A stretch of DNA of 64,000 bases, taken from NCBI GenBank assembly GCA_012862575.1, contig BLSF01000013.1:372001-436000 (forward strand), in the 5' to 3' direction. Below the pieces are notes generated by a model. That model ran no database searches and was not told the DNA's origin. It saw nothing but the letters and a program-made list of their open reading frames with translations. How positions within the stretch are numbered: position 1 is the first letter of the stretch; every line of letters begins with the position of its first letter. The translations under genes and the position numbers were made by a program. This document shows positions 8,693 through 20,181 of this stretch, one piece after another. This DNA is from Parietichytrium sp. I65-24A. Its lineage: Eukaryota > Sar > Bigyra > Thraustochytrida > Thraustochytriidae.

Positions 8693-10825
8693 GTATCTCT
8701 CAGTCAGTCAGTGCAGTACTCACCGTCAGTGCAGCATCAATTTTTCAACACCCTTTTTCAATCCAAACATCGTTAGCTACAACGCATTCCAAAACTCTCG
8801 CGCAGCTCAGCGGAGTCCAGAACAGCCAAAGGAATCAAAGGATCGAAGAACAAAAACAAAAGCAAGAACAAACGTCCACAACCATCGATCCATCGTGATC
8901 GAAACTCCGAGTCGAAACACACGCCTTGCGCGGCTCTCTCTCGGGTCCTTTCCTTCTCGCCGGCGATCATCGTCAGTCAGACTAACCTGGCTAACCACCC
9001 GTCCGTCGGCAAGTCCGAGCCAACTCCGTACTCTCTCCGTCACTGCTTTCTGTGCTTTTTCTGTGCTGTCTTTGCTGCCAGTGCTGTCTCAAATGAGAGA
9101 AAAATAGTAAATTTGAAATTAATTCAACTTTGTTCAACTTTTCATTTGCGTTTTTTTGCATTTGCATTTGGGTTCGCTCTTTCGTCGGTTTCTTCTCTCT
9201 TCCTCAACTACTAATACGCAGATACTCCAGCGAGTAGTGCCCCACCAATAGTTGCACAACTCGCCGGGACCTCTCCCAGCAAAGCCCGGCGTTGCGCGCT
9301 ACCTTTTTCAATAGCCTCGTCTACCCCTGGCCACGAGCCCATCCCCTCCTTGGACCGGCCATACACTTGCGGATAATCTTTCGCATAGGACTCTGCATCG
9401 TCAAATCATCGTCATAGCGGCAGGAGACAGATTTTCCCCACTGTTATGACTAGTTATAGTTCTTCCTAAATGGCGGGTCCGCACATTTCGTGATGTTTTC
9501 GCGGGGTTACTTCGCACTTAGCCGGATGGTTCTATGGAAGTATGTTAATTGGGCCTAAAGAGTTCGAAGACACGACGAATGCCGGGGAAGGAATATTGTT
9601 CCATATGACATACTCAGTGGTTATGGTAGCAATCGCTCAACGTGGGCAGGCCAGGCAAGTGACGTTTTGGTGTGGGCGCAGTATCTGCCTATTCGCCGGT
9701 GAACGGGTGTGGCTAGCGTTTGTGGTGGTGATTCCTTAAGAAGTCATTCCTAGTGATCATTTGCGCATATTTGCCCGCTCGAGCAAATGTCATCATGATG
9801 ATCACACCAAAGAAACAAACCACGAGACTTGATTGACTCGGACGCAGTGGACGCAGTCGGACCAGTCGTCCAATCTGCTCACTGAGACAGCCAAACGAGA
9901 TAACTTCCGGAACACTCACAGCCAGCACAGTACTCAGTACCCTACTGTGACAGAATGGTGCCTTCCTTTTTCATTGAACAATGCGTGCAGAGATTCATGG
10001 CTTTCTTGACCATGAAGGTGAACAGAAAAAAGACGTTCGATCGTTGACCGTTCCTTGAACAGTGAGCCTGAGGGAGGGCAGCTTCCAGCTGACTGCGAGC
10101 ACGAAAAGGCATTTCTCCAAACGAAGCGAAAATCTCGGGACCTCTGCCTTCTACTACATGAATGTACGCACATACTTGATTACTCAATTCTGTAAGCCGG
10201 CGGAGGAAGAGGCGCTCGTGGCTCTCGTGGCGCTCGATCGTAACGTCAATCAAACGAGAACCAGAGAATCTGAGAATCGGAGAACCGGAGAAACGCAGAA
10301 CTGGAACCGCGTCACGAAGAAGAATTTCTCTTTGATCGCGAACAGAAGAACCAAACTCGATCGAAAACGAATCGCTCTCTGATCGCGAACAAGAGAATTG
10401 CACTCCCGACGGAACACGCCAGTCAACGTCGCAGAACAAGATTCGAGGAAGAAAGAGGAAGAAGATTTGTTCCAGCCTCCTTCCTACGCCTCCCCGTAAT
10501 TCAGCACATTAAAACCCGATCCAACGACAACAACTCCAGCGTGGCTACCACTCACCTAACATCCCATAGCATTCGCTCGCTCTCACAACGTCCGCACCTT
10601 GGGTCTCCGTGCTACCATGAGGGGTCCACAGCCCGTCACCGGGCCGCCTCAGTTACGTGACTACCTCCGAAAATGTAGGTAACGGAGGAGCAGAGCGAGA
10701 CGCGTAAATCTACGGCGCTACGATGAGGGGGGCAGGAAGATCTTGGCTGGAGCAGAAGAAGCAAAGCAGACCCCGAATCGGAGAGAGGAAGAAGGACACG
10801 GAAGAAGAGCAACAGATCAAACAAG

Positions 10826-11687
10826 ATGGCAAACCCAACGGTATTTTTTGACATGAGCGTCGGCGGAGCGGCCGCTGGACGCATCGAGATGGAGCTGTAC
10901 GCAGATGCATGCCCAAAGACCGCAGAGAACTTCCGCGCTCTGTGCACCGGAGAGAAGGGAACTGGTGAGTTGTTTTGTGGTGGGCGGTCACCAGCATTGG
11001 TTTTTGGACGAGATGTCCGAATGCGGGTGCTCCCTGGAAGAATAGAAAAGATCGAGCAGGTTACTGACGGTGATTTGGTTGTTTTGGATGCATGCTTTTG
11101 CGTAGGCGTTAGCGGCAAGCCTCTTCACTTCAAGGGATCTTCGTTCCACCGTGTAAGTGATCTTTGAGGCCCTTCATTGGTGGGTTGCGCGGCATCAGAC
11201 TAGACGCTAACGAATGTTGCATGCGCTCGATTTGTTGGCTGCGAATTGAACAATACAGGTGATCCCAAACTTCATGTGCCAGGGAGGTGACTTCACCCGT
11301 GGAAACGGAACTGGAGGCGAGTCCATCTACGGAGCCAAGTTCGAAGATGAGACCTTCAAGGGCAAGTGCGGCAAGCACACTGGCCCAGGATGCTTGTCCA
11401 TGGCTAACGCTGGCCCAAACACCAACGGATCCCAGTTCTTCATCTGCACCAGCGAGACCCCATGGCTCGACGGCAAGCAGTAAGTTGTTTACGAGACGAG
11501 CTTTTCTTAACGTGTTCCATGAATTGTTGTGCTAACATCATTGGTTTGAACTTTGTGTTCCAACAGCGTTGTCTTTGGCAAGGTGACCAAGGGAATGGAG
11601 GTCGTGAGAGCTATCGAGGGAGTTGGTTCCCAGAGCGGAAGCACCTCGAAGCCAGTTGTGATTGCTGACTGCGGACAGCTCTCTTAA
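10826..11687 (+). CDS. cyclophilin A-type peptidyl-prolyl isomerase
   Basis: Four exons: 10826-10964, 11106-11152, 11259-11479 and 11567-11687. Introns begin GTGAGT, GTAAGT and GTAAGT and end in AG; phases match and give 175 aa. It catalyses cis-trans isomerisation of prolyl bonds as a cytosolic or nuclear chaperone and is the usual cyclosporin target. Visible family landmarks are [31 protein letters not shown] and the active-site Trp in TPWLDGKHVVFGKV. The loop [12 protein letters not shown] is the extra segment found in plant-like and many protist cyclophilins. Exon 2 is only 47 nt. The ATG sits in AACAAGATGGC, a good initiation context. The HDAC gene follows on the same strand about 300 bp downstream. 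Confidence 0.96.
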
Positions 11688-11984
11688 GCTCTTGCTTTGT
11701 GCAAAATTCATATGCAGCTTGCGCAAAAGTTTTGCCTCGAGCTATGAAAGATGGATCAACTCAAAATTTTACATTTAAGTTATATTTCTCTTTAGATTTG
11801 TACCTGAAGGATTCTTTCTCTCTCTTGTGTACCCGGGCTTCTCTGAGCATCGTGGGAAGTAGAGGGCAACAAATGTTCCAAGCTAGCTCTAGAGTACTGT
11901 AAATCCACCTAATTGGATTCGCTCTCCAAAAAAAAAATATACGTGGGAAGGTTGCGGTGCGATGCAAGTGCAGTCAGGCATGCG

Positions 11985-13265
11985 ATGTTTCGCAAAATGT
12001 CTGTGGACGAAAACGAGGATGGCCCGTACACGGGGTCGCGGAAGAAAACGGTGCTAGTTCACCACACGCTCTTGGACAGACTGTGCGACTTGCTGCCTGC
12101 GCATCAGGCTGAAGACGCTCGAGGTGACGACGACCTTTATGGAGGGAGCGTAAACGCGCTCGGGCGGCACGCGATGCTCACGAGCTTGATGTGGGCATGT
12201 GGCTTGAAAGAGTAAGCCATATTCGATATCCGCGCTGTGTGCGGAAGTTGCGTGGAAGACAAAGAAACTAACGCACTGAGAAGATACTTAAATATTGTGG
12301 AAGCGCGGCAAGCCTCAGTGGAGGACATGTCAGTCTTTCACGACGAGGAGTATCTTCACGCACTTGCCAATTGGCAGCGCACAGATCCGAAAGTATTATC
12401 ACAGCACAACCTGGAGCAAGACTCCGAACCCTTCCCGCATGTCTACGAGCACGCGTCTTGGATAGCTGGGGCTACACTCACCGCGACAGATGCTCTGGTG
12501 AAGAATCAAGCCAAAGTTGCAATCGTAAGTCAGCACAAGTGGCCCAAGATGGCGTGGGAGCAATTGCTTACCTAATATTTGATTTCAAATTCCCATCCCA
12601 ACGTCCGAACGCGAAAGAATTGGTGCGGAGGGAGACACCACGCTCAGCGCTCAAAGGCGTCAGGGTTTTGTTTTGTTAATGACGTAGTGCTTGGCGCAAT
12701 GGCTCTTCAGCGCAAGTTCGGTAACGTGCTGTGCGTCGATATCGACGTCCACCATGGGGACGGAACCGAGTCTGCCTTTTATAGGTCGAACAAGGTGTTT
12801 ACCTGTTCATTCCACCAGTATGAGCCGGGCTTCTTCCCTGGAACTGGTAGCACCATGGACTCGGGAGTTGGAAAAGGTCTTGGGTTCAATCGAAACGTGG
12901 CATTCCAAGCTGGTGACACCGGTTCTACGTTCATTGCGGAGTTCAGAAAGCACATGAAAGATATTGTGACAGACTTTCAACCTGGAGCACTCCTGTTAGT
13001 CTGTGGGGCGGACGCCTTAAGAAAAGATCCCCGTGGTGGACTTTTGCTCGAAGTTGAAGATATATGCGCTTGTGTTAGGATTTTGCAAGAGCTTGTCGAA
13101 GACAGGCCCATGCTAGTTCTTGGTGGCGGTGGATACTGCTTTCCTGAAACCGCCAAATGTTGGACTCGGGCGACAGCGCTGCTCGCTGGAGAGAGCGCTG
13201 CATTGGGCCACGACATTCCTGAACATGAATTCTTTGCACAGTATGGCCCGTCGTGGTTATTTTAG
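11985..13265 (+). CDS. class I histone deacetylase, HDAC8-like
   Basis: Three exons: 11985-12211, 12281-12524 and 12618-13265. Intron 1 (69 nt) starts GTAAGC and ends after a CTAAC branch-like motif; intron 2 (93 nt) starts GTAAGT. Phases join correctly and give about 372 aa. A second Met four codons in (11997) is an alternative start. It is a zinc-dependent lysine deacetylase. It has the HH pair in GGRHHAQ, the zinc ligands in VDIDVHHGDG and in the KDP following GAD, and the catalytic Tyr in LGGGGY. The end, IPEHEFFAQYGP, is very close to human HDAC8 and there is no long tail. Two oddities: Arg replaces the usual Trp before the HH pair, and the GYDCP loop with the substrate-binding Asp is replaced by unrelated sequence. 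Confidence 0.93.
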
Positions 13266-14170
13266 TCAGCGGGCATGCCTCGCATTTTATTTCCTTGTCA
13301 CATGTGCGCAACTGACAACGAAGACCTTTTCAGCACACTGCTGACGAGTGCATGGCAACTAAAGGGTGGGGGTACAAAATACATAAAAACACAATTTGAA
13401 ACTCATCCCACCATGACCAAGGCTTGTCGCTGCTCACTTTGTTCGCTTCCGCTCGAAGCTTGATCATTAAAGCAATGGCACTCTGACAGATCTCCCCGAC
13501 ATTCAACAAAAACTCATTCGGAAGAGCACCCACTCGAACTTTAGCAAAGTGAGACAAAACATTACATGCTCTGCCTATCCTAGCCCCAACTATACGGGCA
13601 GACTGTGAGTAGTGGTAATACGCGCGCTAGTATTGGTCGGTAGTTGAAGAATGATCCGTTGATTGAACTTTGCAACTCTTTTTTTTTTCTTTGGTTGACG
13701 GAAAGTTTTTTCCGAATCGAAAGTAACAAATGCTTTGCAATAATAAATAGTCAGGAGTGAAAATTCACAATCAGAGATGAAATTCGCCGTGAGAAACTCT
13801 GAAGACTGACGGTCAAGTGAACTAACTCCCCACAGCTCAATGCTGCGTTGTGCGAGTTGTGCGAGAAAAGAAGAAGGCAACAGAGATCGCAGAGACAACG
13901 TTGGCTGGACTTCGATACTTGTTGTGGTTTTATCTGGCGAGTTTTGTCCCAAGTTGACCGAAGGCTCTCCAAAGCAAGTAGTTGAAAGCGTAGCATAGCG
14001 AGGAGACTCGGGTGCTGTTTGACGGCAACTACTTTGTGCTTAGGTTCACATCGCATTCATTCATTCATTCATTCACTCATTCGCTCGCTCGCTCACTCGC
14101 TCATTCATTCAGAGGGACGAACGAGGTCTTTCTGTCGGCAACCGTGTCTCGTGTTGCAACGACTGCTGAG
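13266..14170. other. spacer with HDAC 3' flank and upstream region of next gene
   Basis: About 0.9 kb with a short T-run near 13680 and AT-rich sequence. The simple repeat just before the next gene is listed separately. The frame of the downstream gene is open back to 14012, but that part encodes only the microsatellite. No further gene was seen. Confidence 0.6.
14054..14111 (+). repeat. ATTC/GCTC tetranucleotide repeat
   Basis: Runs of CATT units followed by CGCT/CACT units, ending 60 bp before the start codon at 14171. Probably 5' UTR or promoter sequence. Confidence 0.85.
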
Positions 14171-16480
14171 ATGGACGGGCGCGAAGAGCTGGCCCGGTGC
14201 CAGTCGCTCGGGAGCTTGCCTGCTTCAGTGCGCAAGGAACTCGCCCGCGTGAGGTCGCAAGACCTGAAAGCGATTTCCGCGAACAAGGTGAGAACACCGG
14301 CGCTGCCTTTTGTGAAGCGCACTGATGTAGATATTGACGGGGAGTGGAAACGCTCAAGCTTCTCCGCGCTGGTCAAGTCCCTGTTGCGCGACTTGTTCAG
14401 GGAATGGACGCGCAACATGGGCCTGAAGGAGTTCGCAAACGTGGAAGACTGGATCACGTGTACCAAGACATATTATATTGTTCGTAACCTTGTGCCTGTG
14501 CTCGTGGATGGGCTGAGCGAGCTCTTGGGAGCGACCGAATTTGCCCTCTCAAAAAATGAGAAAGCTGGACAAAAGGCAGCGCTTGCACCTTTAAACTTTT
14601 TGGGTAGCTATTTAATGCGTCACAATCCGATGCATCCTGTCCTTGGAGATCGGTGGGCCGGGAAAGCCGAGCGAAGGCACAAGCTGCATCTTGATTGCGC
14701 GAGTATTGTACACGATTTTTTCGCCGAGCTCGCCGTTCGAAGGGGCCTTGAAGCTCGTCGAGCGATTTGGAGAACCGAAGCTGGCAAAGCATTCATGGAC
14801 GTCTGGCGCAAGTCATGCCCCCAAGAAAACGACGAAATAGGACTCTCTGGTTTGCGAGCCCACCTGAAGGTGTTCCACAAGCACCTCGGCCTACCAGAGA
14901 TGACCACTGCCGAGGAAGTATTGCAGCTCCTAAACTGCAACAGCATCACGGGAAATATTTCGTTCGAGCAGTACGAGCTGCAGATTGGCAATCTATTACT
15001 GAGTTCAGAAGCGCTGGATACCGTGCAGAGGCTGGCGCGCCCGAGCTTGAAGGGCAAGCTCAAAGTGAACGAGTGGGTGAAGGAAAAGGCTCTGCAAAAG
15101 CTGGAGCAGCGTTTAGGCGAGTATGAGATAGACGCCAAAGAATGGTTTGAGGTCTACGCGAACTCGTCAACAAACCTCATGTCCTCGAAAGATGCAGAGC
15201 ATTGCGCAAAGAGCATCGCGAGGGAACTGCAGATGCCAGATTCGGTTTTGGACAAGTCCGGAATCCTCGCTACCCTGCACACCGAACAGCCGCTGGTAGG
15301 GTACGAAGGGTTCGTTCGGCTGGTTGCAGAGTTGGTACGTATTGCCCAAAAGCAAGCGGAAGCTCGCTTTGAGCGCCGATCGAAGGTTATTTACGAAACG
15401 AGGCTAGCACAGAATACAAAAATTGTTCGCGGTTACCTACGCCAGATTGATCGCCTTGATCTCAAACTCGCTCGTTTGAAGCAAAATGCTCACGAGCTCA
15501 AGCGCTGTGCAACATCGATAGCACTCGCGAACAGCTCTTGCGAGGAAACAGACCTTCCGATGGGGCAGCGAGGAGTTTCTCCAACCAAGCAAGACGTGGT
15601 GGACAAACTGGAGCAGGTCCAGCAAGCGATCTCAGATCTGTCAACGAAGAACCAGCAAATCAAGTCCAACATCGAAAATGCTCGCGGCCTGACATTAGCT
15701 GGCGGGACCATCGAAGGTGAGCGGGAGCAGGAGATTAATAACATCATATCGGAATCCGATTCTGACATTGCCAACAGCCGCGGGAAAGCGCAGGCAGCGG
15801 AGGGAATGCTCAAGCAGATGGAGGAGCTCGTCCAGAAGAGGGAGCTGCGGGTGAAGATGGCCAAAGAGGAAGCGGAAGCCGAGGTTCGGCGCCGCAAAGA
15901 GCAGCAAGCTTTGCGCGACCGAGAAGAGGCAAGAAGAAAAGCAGAGGAAGAGAATCTCCGCCTCCGCGAGATGGAACAAAAGCGCCAGCTGGAGATTCGG
16001 CGGGAAAAGGAAGCTGAGTTCCTCGCGGAACTACAACAACAAGTATTCATGGACGAAATAGGAGATACGAAACGAAAACGGGAAAAGTCACTGGTCCGGC
16101 AGCTTTCAAAAGGTGACGTTTCTCTGCAAGCAAAGGCAGGAAAGGCATCCGAGCTCCGAGAGCTACTCCAGAGCTTGGACTCTGCCAAGCGCTTTGCGTA
16201 TTGCAATGAGAAGGACAAGAACGGATCGACACCACTGATGCACGCTTCTTGGTCGGGGAACTTGGAGTGTGCAAAAGTTCTCTTTGAATTCGGAGCAGAC
16301 CTGCTCGCACCGAACGTCCGGCTCAACACCGCTCTACACTTTGCATTCGAGCGCGGCCACGTAGAGTTTGCAAAGTTTCTCATCGACAACGGAGCGCGCA
16401 ATGCCTTGACACGGAAAAATGCTCTCGGAAAAACGCCTATTGACCTGAATCCGATCATGCGCTTTAAGCTAGGCTTGTAA
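14171..16480 (+). CDS. coiled-coil protein with C-terminal ankyrin repeats (769 aa)
   Basis: The ATG at 14171 (MDGREELARC) is preferred because the longer open frame upstream is only translated microsatellite. At about residues 139-153 the motif PLNFLGSYLMRHNP resembles the Dpy-30/RII dimerisation motif, which is often found in ciliary and kinase-anchoring proteins. Residues 210-300 contain weak EF-hand-like helices without a convincing calcium loop. A long Glu/Lys/Arg-rich coiled coil covers about 390-640. Two or three ankyrin repeats finish the protein (GSTPLMHASWSGN..., NTALHFAFERGH..., GKTPIDLN). A structural, possibly axonemal, scaffold is a plausible inference. I cannot name an orthologue. 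Confidence 0.85.
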   Translation: MDGREELARCQSLGSLPASVRKELARVRSQDLKAISANKVRTPALPFVKRTDVDIDGEWKRSSFSALVKSLLRDLFREWTRNMGLKEFANVEDWITCTKTYYIVRNLVPVLVDGLSELLGATEFALSKNEKAGQKAALAPLNFLGSYLMRHNPMHPVLGDRWAGKAERRHKLHLDCASIVHDFFAELAVRRGLEARRAIWRTEAGKAFMDVWRKSCPQENDEIGLSGLRAHLKVFHKHLGLPEMTTAEEVLQLLNCNSITGNISFEQYELQIGNLLLSSEALDTVQRLARPSLKGKLKVNEWVKEKALQKLEQRLGEYEIDAKEWFEVYANSSTNLMSSKDAEHCAKSIARELQMPDSVLDKSGILATLHTEQPLVGYEGFVRLVAELVRIAQKQAEARFERRSKVIYETRLAQNTKIVRGYLRQIDRLDLKLARLKQNAHELKRCATSIALANSSCEETDLPMGQRGVSPTKQDVVDKLEQVQQAISDLSTKNQQIKSNIENARGLTLAGGTIEGEREQEINNIISESDSDIANSRGKAQAAEGMLKQMEELVQKRELRVKMAKEEAEAEVRRRKEQQALRDREEARRKAEEENLRLREMEQKRQLEIRREKEAEFLAELQQQVFMDEIGDTKRKREKSLVRQLSKGDVSLQAKAGKASELRELLQSLDSAKRFAYCNEKDKNGSTPLMHASWSGNLECAKVLFEFGADLLAPNVRLNTALHFAFERGHVEFAKFLIDNGARNALTRKNALGKTPIDLNPIMRFKLGL

Positions 16481-16799
16481 TGTAAATTAACTGTAAACTT
16501 TTTGTATGCGCCTCGTGCTCTCCAGATTACTCTTCCACTATTTTCCCACATCTTCATTGGAGTTTGATTGAAAAGCAATATGCACTTTGCAACAAGACGC
16601 TTTCAGTGTAGAGATTGAATAGAACGAATGAAAGCATCAGCATCACCTCCTTCTGTCTCACTAGTTTACATTGGCCACCAAAGGCAGGGCGGCATGGACC
16701 TTGTCTCTCATACAACAAGGAGAAACAAACGCACAAGTAAAAGACATTTTTTGCAGGAGGACCCTCTCCAGCCTGCACAAGCCACGCCGCCTTACCACC
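16481..16799. other. convergent spacer
   Basis: This 319-bp spacer separates the stop codons of two convergent genes. It contains AT-rich 3' flank sequence near 16480-16600 and nothing else recognisable. Confidence 0.5.
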
Positions 16800-17504
16800 T
16801 TACCCTGCGTGCGCCTTCGAGTAGCAGAACTCGTAGAGCTTGGTATACTGCTCCTGCAGCTTGTTGTTCCTCTCCCTGGCCCACATGAGCTCTTCCCTCA
16901 GCGCGGCAATCTCCCGGGCGTGCTCTTCTCCCCGCAACACGCCGGTCTCTCTCGTCGTCCTCGCCGCGTCCGCGCTCGCCGTGGCCTCCTCCCGCGCGGC
17001 GTCCAGCTCTTCCCGCGCCGCGGCCAGCTCCTCGCGCAGCCTTCGCTCCACGCGTTCGCGCTCCTGCGCCTGCTCTCTCGCCGCCGCGCGGGCCCTCTCC
17101 GCGCTCTCCTTCTCCGCCGCCGCCTCCACGCGCGCGCCCGCCGCTGCCGCGCGCACCTGCGCGCCCAGCCCCGCGTCCGCTTCCAGCGCCTCCAGCGCCG
17201 CGTCCAGCGCCGCTCTCCCAATGCTCTTCCCCACCGGAGCCACCGGGGCCACCGGGGCCACCGGGGCAGCGGCGCGCTGCGGGGCCTCGAGCAGCGCGTG
17301 CAGGCGCGCGTTCTCCTGCGCGAGGTGGTGCGCGCGCTGCTGCGTGGAGAGGAGCTGCGCGGTGAGGACGGCGGCGGCCTGGCGCTGGAACGGCGCGTGG
17401 GATGGCGAGGACGGCGCGGACGAGGACGAGGACTGTGCTGACGTCAGCCGCGCGAGCCCCGCGTCCACCGCGCGCACTGCGCTATCGGCGCCACGCAGCG
17501 ACAT
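16800..17504 (-). CDS. GC-rich coiled-coil protein (234 aa)
   Basis: The ATG at 17504 begins MSLRGADSAV; the open frame runs slightly further upstream. The N-terminal 50 residues are Ser-rich, then come APVAPVAP-type dipeptide runs, then a long Ala/Glu/Arg heptad region to about residue 225. This is the most GC-rich coding segment in the window, so all three frames are open on both strands; the minus frame is chosen because only it shows continuous heptads and a sensible end (YSKAHAG). No family could be assigned. A structural or adaptor coiled coil is likely. Confidence 0.6.
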   Translation of the reverse strand: MSLRGADSAVRAVDAGLARLTSAQSSSSSAPSSPSHAPFQRQAAAVLTAQLLSTQQRAHHLAQENARLHALLEAPQRAAAPVAPVAPVAPVGKSIGRAALDAALEALEADAGLGAQVRAAAAGARVEAAAEKESAERARAAAREQAQERERVERRLREELAAAREELDAAREEATASADAARTTRETGVLRGEEHAREIAALREELMWARERNNKLQEQYTKLYEFCYSKAHAG

Positions 17505-17993
17505 GTCCCCCGACCACTTTCGCACCACGCACAACGCACAACGCACCACCACTGTTCCTCGATCGCACCAGCGCACCAGCGCACGGTTGCGAGATTGGCG
17601 ATTGCGCGATTGCGCGATGCGGGTGATGCGGGCAAGAGGAGCGAGGGGAACAAAAGGAACGAGAGGAACACGAGGGTGGAGGAACGCGGACGTCTCGTGA
17701 TGGATTTCAGTCGATGTTTCGCTCCGTTTGCTGTGGCGTGCTGTGGCGGTCCCCGGGAAAGGCTTTCAGGGTCTAGTGTTTATGGTAGACAGGGCTACTC
17801 ATAGCGGCGAACGAAACTCGTTCAATTTTCGACGTTGCTGCTCTTAAAGGACTTTCGGGTGTGTGGTGTACTACACAGTACTCGATGTACTCTCAGTACT
17901 CGCCGAGTACACGGTGGCAGGCACTCGGGCGCAGGGCGAGTGCGCGCATGGTGTTGTTGTTCTTTGGAGTGCGTGGTGTTGGTGGTGGTGGAA

Positions 17994-18022
17994 TGGTGCA
18001 AAGGTGCAAAGGTGCAAAGGTG
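17994..18022 (+). repeat. AAGGTGC heptanucleotide tandem repeat
   Basis: Nearly four head-to-tail copies of a 7-bp unit in the spacer. Confidence 0.85.
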
Positions 18023-18783
18023 GAACGAGTGGGCGAGCTGATTGGAGATGTGCTAGCTAACATAGACCTATCCTGTGGGAAACGGCTCCAAATGCATCTT
18101 CCATTTTTTGGAAAGATAGCAAGTTGAAGCCGAGCGGTCGCGCGTGCAGCTGAACCGTCTTTCTTTTCCCCTCGCCGCTTCTGGGACCTCTGCCAGGTCA
18201 GCGGGGCGAGCATTGGAAAGCTTGGGATGATGAAGGCAGGCATATAGGACTCGCACGCAGCGTGCCCTGCTCCGCGTTTGTTTTAGGACGCAAGCCCACT
18301 TTTGCGACGCAGAGCTAGACTCGGCCTACTGCGCTACGCCACAAGTTTCAAGTCGCAGGATGTCGCAGGTATCAAGCGCCAAGATGCGCCAAGATTATTA
18401 GCCGGTGCGAGAGAGTCTGCAAAGAGAGACGGTGACAAGGTGACAAGGCATGCACAGACAGAGAGCAATTTACTGTTGTCGATCGATCGACGATGTGGAT
18501 TGTTGGTTTTGGCCATGTTCGCAGTCAGTTCCAAAGCTCGTGTTCAACAAGATATGAATTCAAGTGAGAATGAATGCGGCAGAGAGCCGCCTCCAAAACT
18601 CTTGACGCCAAAGGATCGCCATCAACAGCAGGATCGCCCCATGGACGCGGGCCCATTTTCGCTTCCGTCTTTCTTTTGCATTCACTTTCTAAAGGCAATG
18701 CAAATTAGATTTTACACTGTTGATTTGGAGGAGCCTCAACGAGGTTGATAGCTTTTTCCAGTAATGACGTACCTAATAATAAA

Positions 18784-18812
18784 CAGTTTGCACAGTTTGC
18801 ACAGTTTGCACA
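18784..18812 (+). repeat. CAGTTTGCA tandem repeat
   Basis: Three exact copies of a 9-bp unit, in noncoding sequence. Confidence 0.85.
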
Positions 18813-19293
18813 AGGATTGGGGTGTCTCTTTCTGCGAGGGAGGTCCATGCATCTATTCATTCACTCCTTTCTTATTGCGCTCTGCAGAAAGTTTTGCTCG
18901 AGCCAAAAATTTGTCAAAAATTTATGTGCCAACCGCCCAATTTGGGGAAATTGATGGGGCGAGGCTGTTCTACTTCACACTTGTATCAATTGAAAGACAA
19001 TTATACTATCTGCGAGCACGGCGAATTTCGGCGGGTGGCGCAAGATGGCGCAAGATGGTGGGTGTGCCAGCCCAAGCTAGTCGTCGCTCATTGCTCATCG
19101 CTCATCACTCATCACTCATCATTCATTGCTCGCGAGCGTTGGCCCCCTTTTCCACTGCAGTATTTGTACTACTTGTTCGACGACTGATACAATTTGGGCA
19201 GTGCCAGAAAAAAATCTCGCGCTCAAAAGAGCCTGCGCGCATTTTGCCGCATTGCACCATCCCTACGTCCGGTCAATCGTTTAACATAACTCG

Positions 19294-19301
19294 TGACGTC
19301 A
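19294..19301. promoter_or_regulatory. TGACGTCA (CRE/bZIP-type) palindrome
   Basis: A perfect 8-bp match to the full cAMP-response-element/bZIP palindrome. No gene start lies within 800 bp, so function is uncertain. Confidence 0.3.
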
Positions 19302-20181
19302 TCAGTGTAGGTCGGCCATGAAAAATGGGACATGCGCACCGCGCATTGGCTCCTAATATTCTCCCGAAATTCCCCTAGGCTACAGTGCAATCGAGGTGGC
19401 CAGACGACTTGGTGCGATTTCTTCCAGGGCGCAGACCACACTTTCGCAGAGACCAAGACAAAGAAAAAGACTGCGCACAATTTGCGTGGGCTCACTTGTG
19501 GCTCATGTGCACTTTTCTCCCGAAATACATTTCACATCTCACATTCGATTGTTATTCCATGTTAATTTTCCAACTAAAAACTTTAAATTTATTGCGGGGT
19601 CCACGCTCACTCGCTGCTCTTAACGCCAGCTATGTCACTCCTACTCCTCCCGTGCCGCTCGTACTACCGTTATCGTTAGTTCACTTCCACTGCAGCACCT
19701 TACTACCCAATTGGGTAGCACTTGCCACGAGTGTAATTTGTGTTCCATCTTCATTTCCACTAGCCACGAGTAAGACTGCCTCCATAACTAGCGACGGCAC
19801 AGAGACTGCTCGTGGATCGGTGTGCGCAAGCTCACACGGTAGCCGTAAGGGGTACTGCTGTAAACTCTAGGATGGCATCTGGAGATTCTGGAGGGAGGTG
19901 GTACTGAAAAAAGGAGCAAGCGCAAAGCTGTTGATGATCCTGCGCCAGTGGGGCTAATAGTGTTATTAGAGTGAGCATAGGCCTGTTACTCAGGACAGTA
20001 TTACAGTACCGGTACTAGTTTTAGAGCGGGGGCGAAGAAAAAAGAGACGCTTCGGCAAGACGGCGAGGTGTTGGATGAATGAAAGCAGATCCACAACTGC
20101 CAAGCGCAAGAACAAGCATTGAAAAGCAAAGAAGAGCAAAGCTTAGGAAAAGCAACTTGAAATATAGAATAGAACAGAAAA

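Larger units (their letters stand above)
8027..10825. other. large spacer without recognisable genes
   Basis: About 2.8 kb between the reductase gene start and the cyclophilin gene. It holds a polypyrimidine tract, a near-perfect GTAC-containing inverted repeat, and purine-rich stretches (for example GAGAACC/GAGAATC variants near 10255-10310). Short open frames occur on both strands but none has protein-like composition or a recognisable motif. The last few hundred bases should contain the cyclophilin promoter. Confidence 0.6.
17505..20181. other. large spacer without recognisable genes
   Basis: About 2.7 kb between a minus-strand and a plus-strand gene. It holds clusters of AGTAC/GTACT near 17870-17915, a 7-bp repeat (AAGGTGC, 17994-18022), a 9-bp repeat (CAGTTTGCA x3, 18784-18812), CTCATCA units (19083-19128), a TGACGTCA palindrome (19294-19301) and a GTACCGGTAC palindrome (about 20005-20014). 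Open frames of 150-185 codons exist but overlap these repeats and look random. Confidence 0.6.

Noticed and set aside
15490-16578. 362-codon Ser/Arg-rich frame on the - strand
   Set aside because: Antisense shadow of the coiled-coil/ankyrin gene; Glu/Lys-rich coiled coils read backwards give Ser/Leu/Phe-rich frames.
16840-17700. 286-codon + strand frame over the GC-rich coiled-coil gene
   Set aside because: Open only because of very high GC; Ala/Ser repeats without pattern, whereas the minus frame shows heptads.
18764-19321. 185-codon + strand frame in the large spacer
   Set aside because: Passes through simple repeats, composition looks random, no motif.
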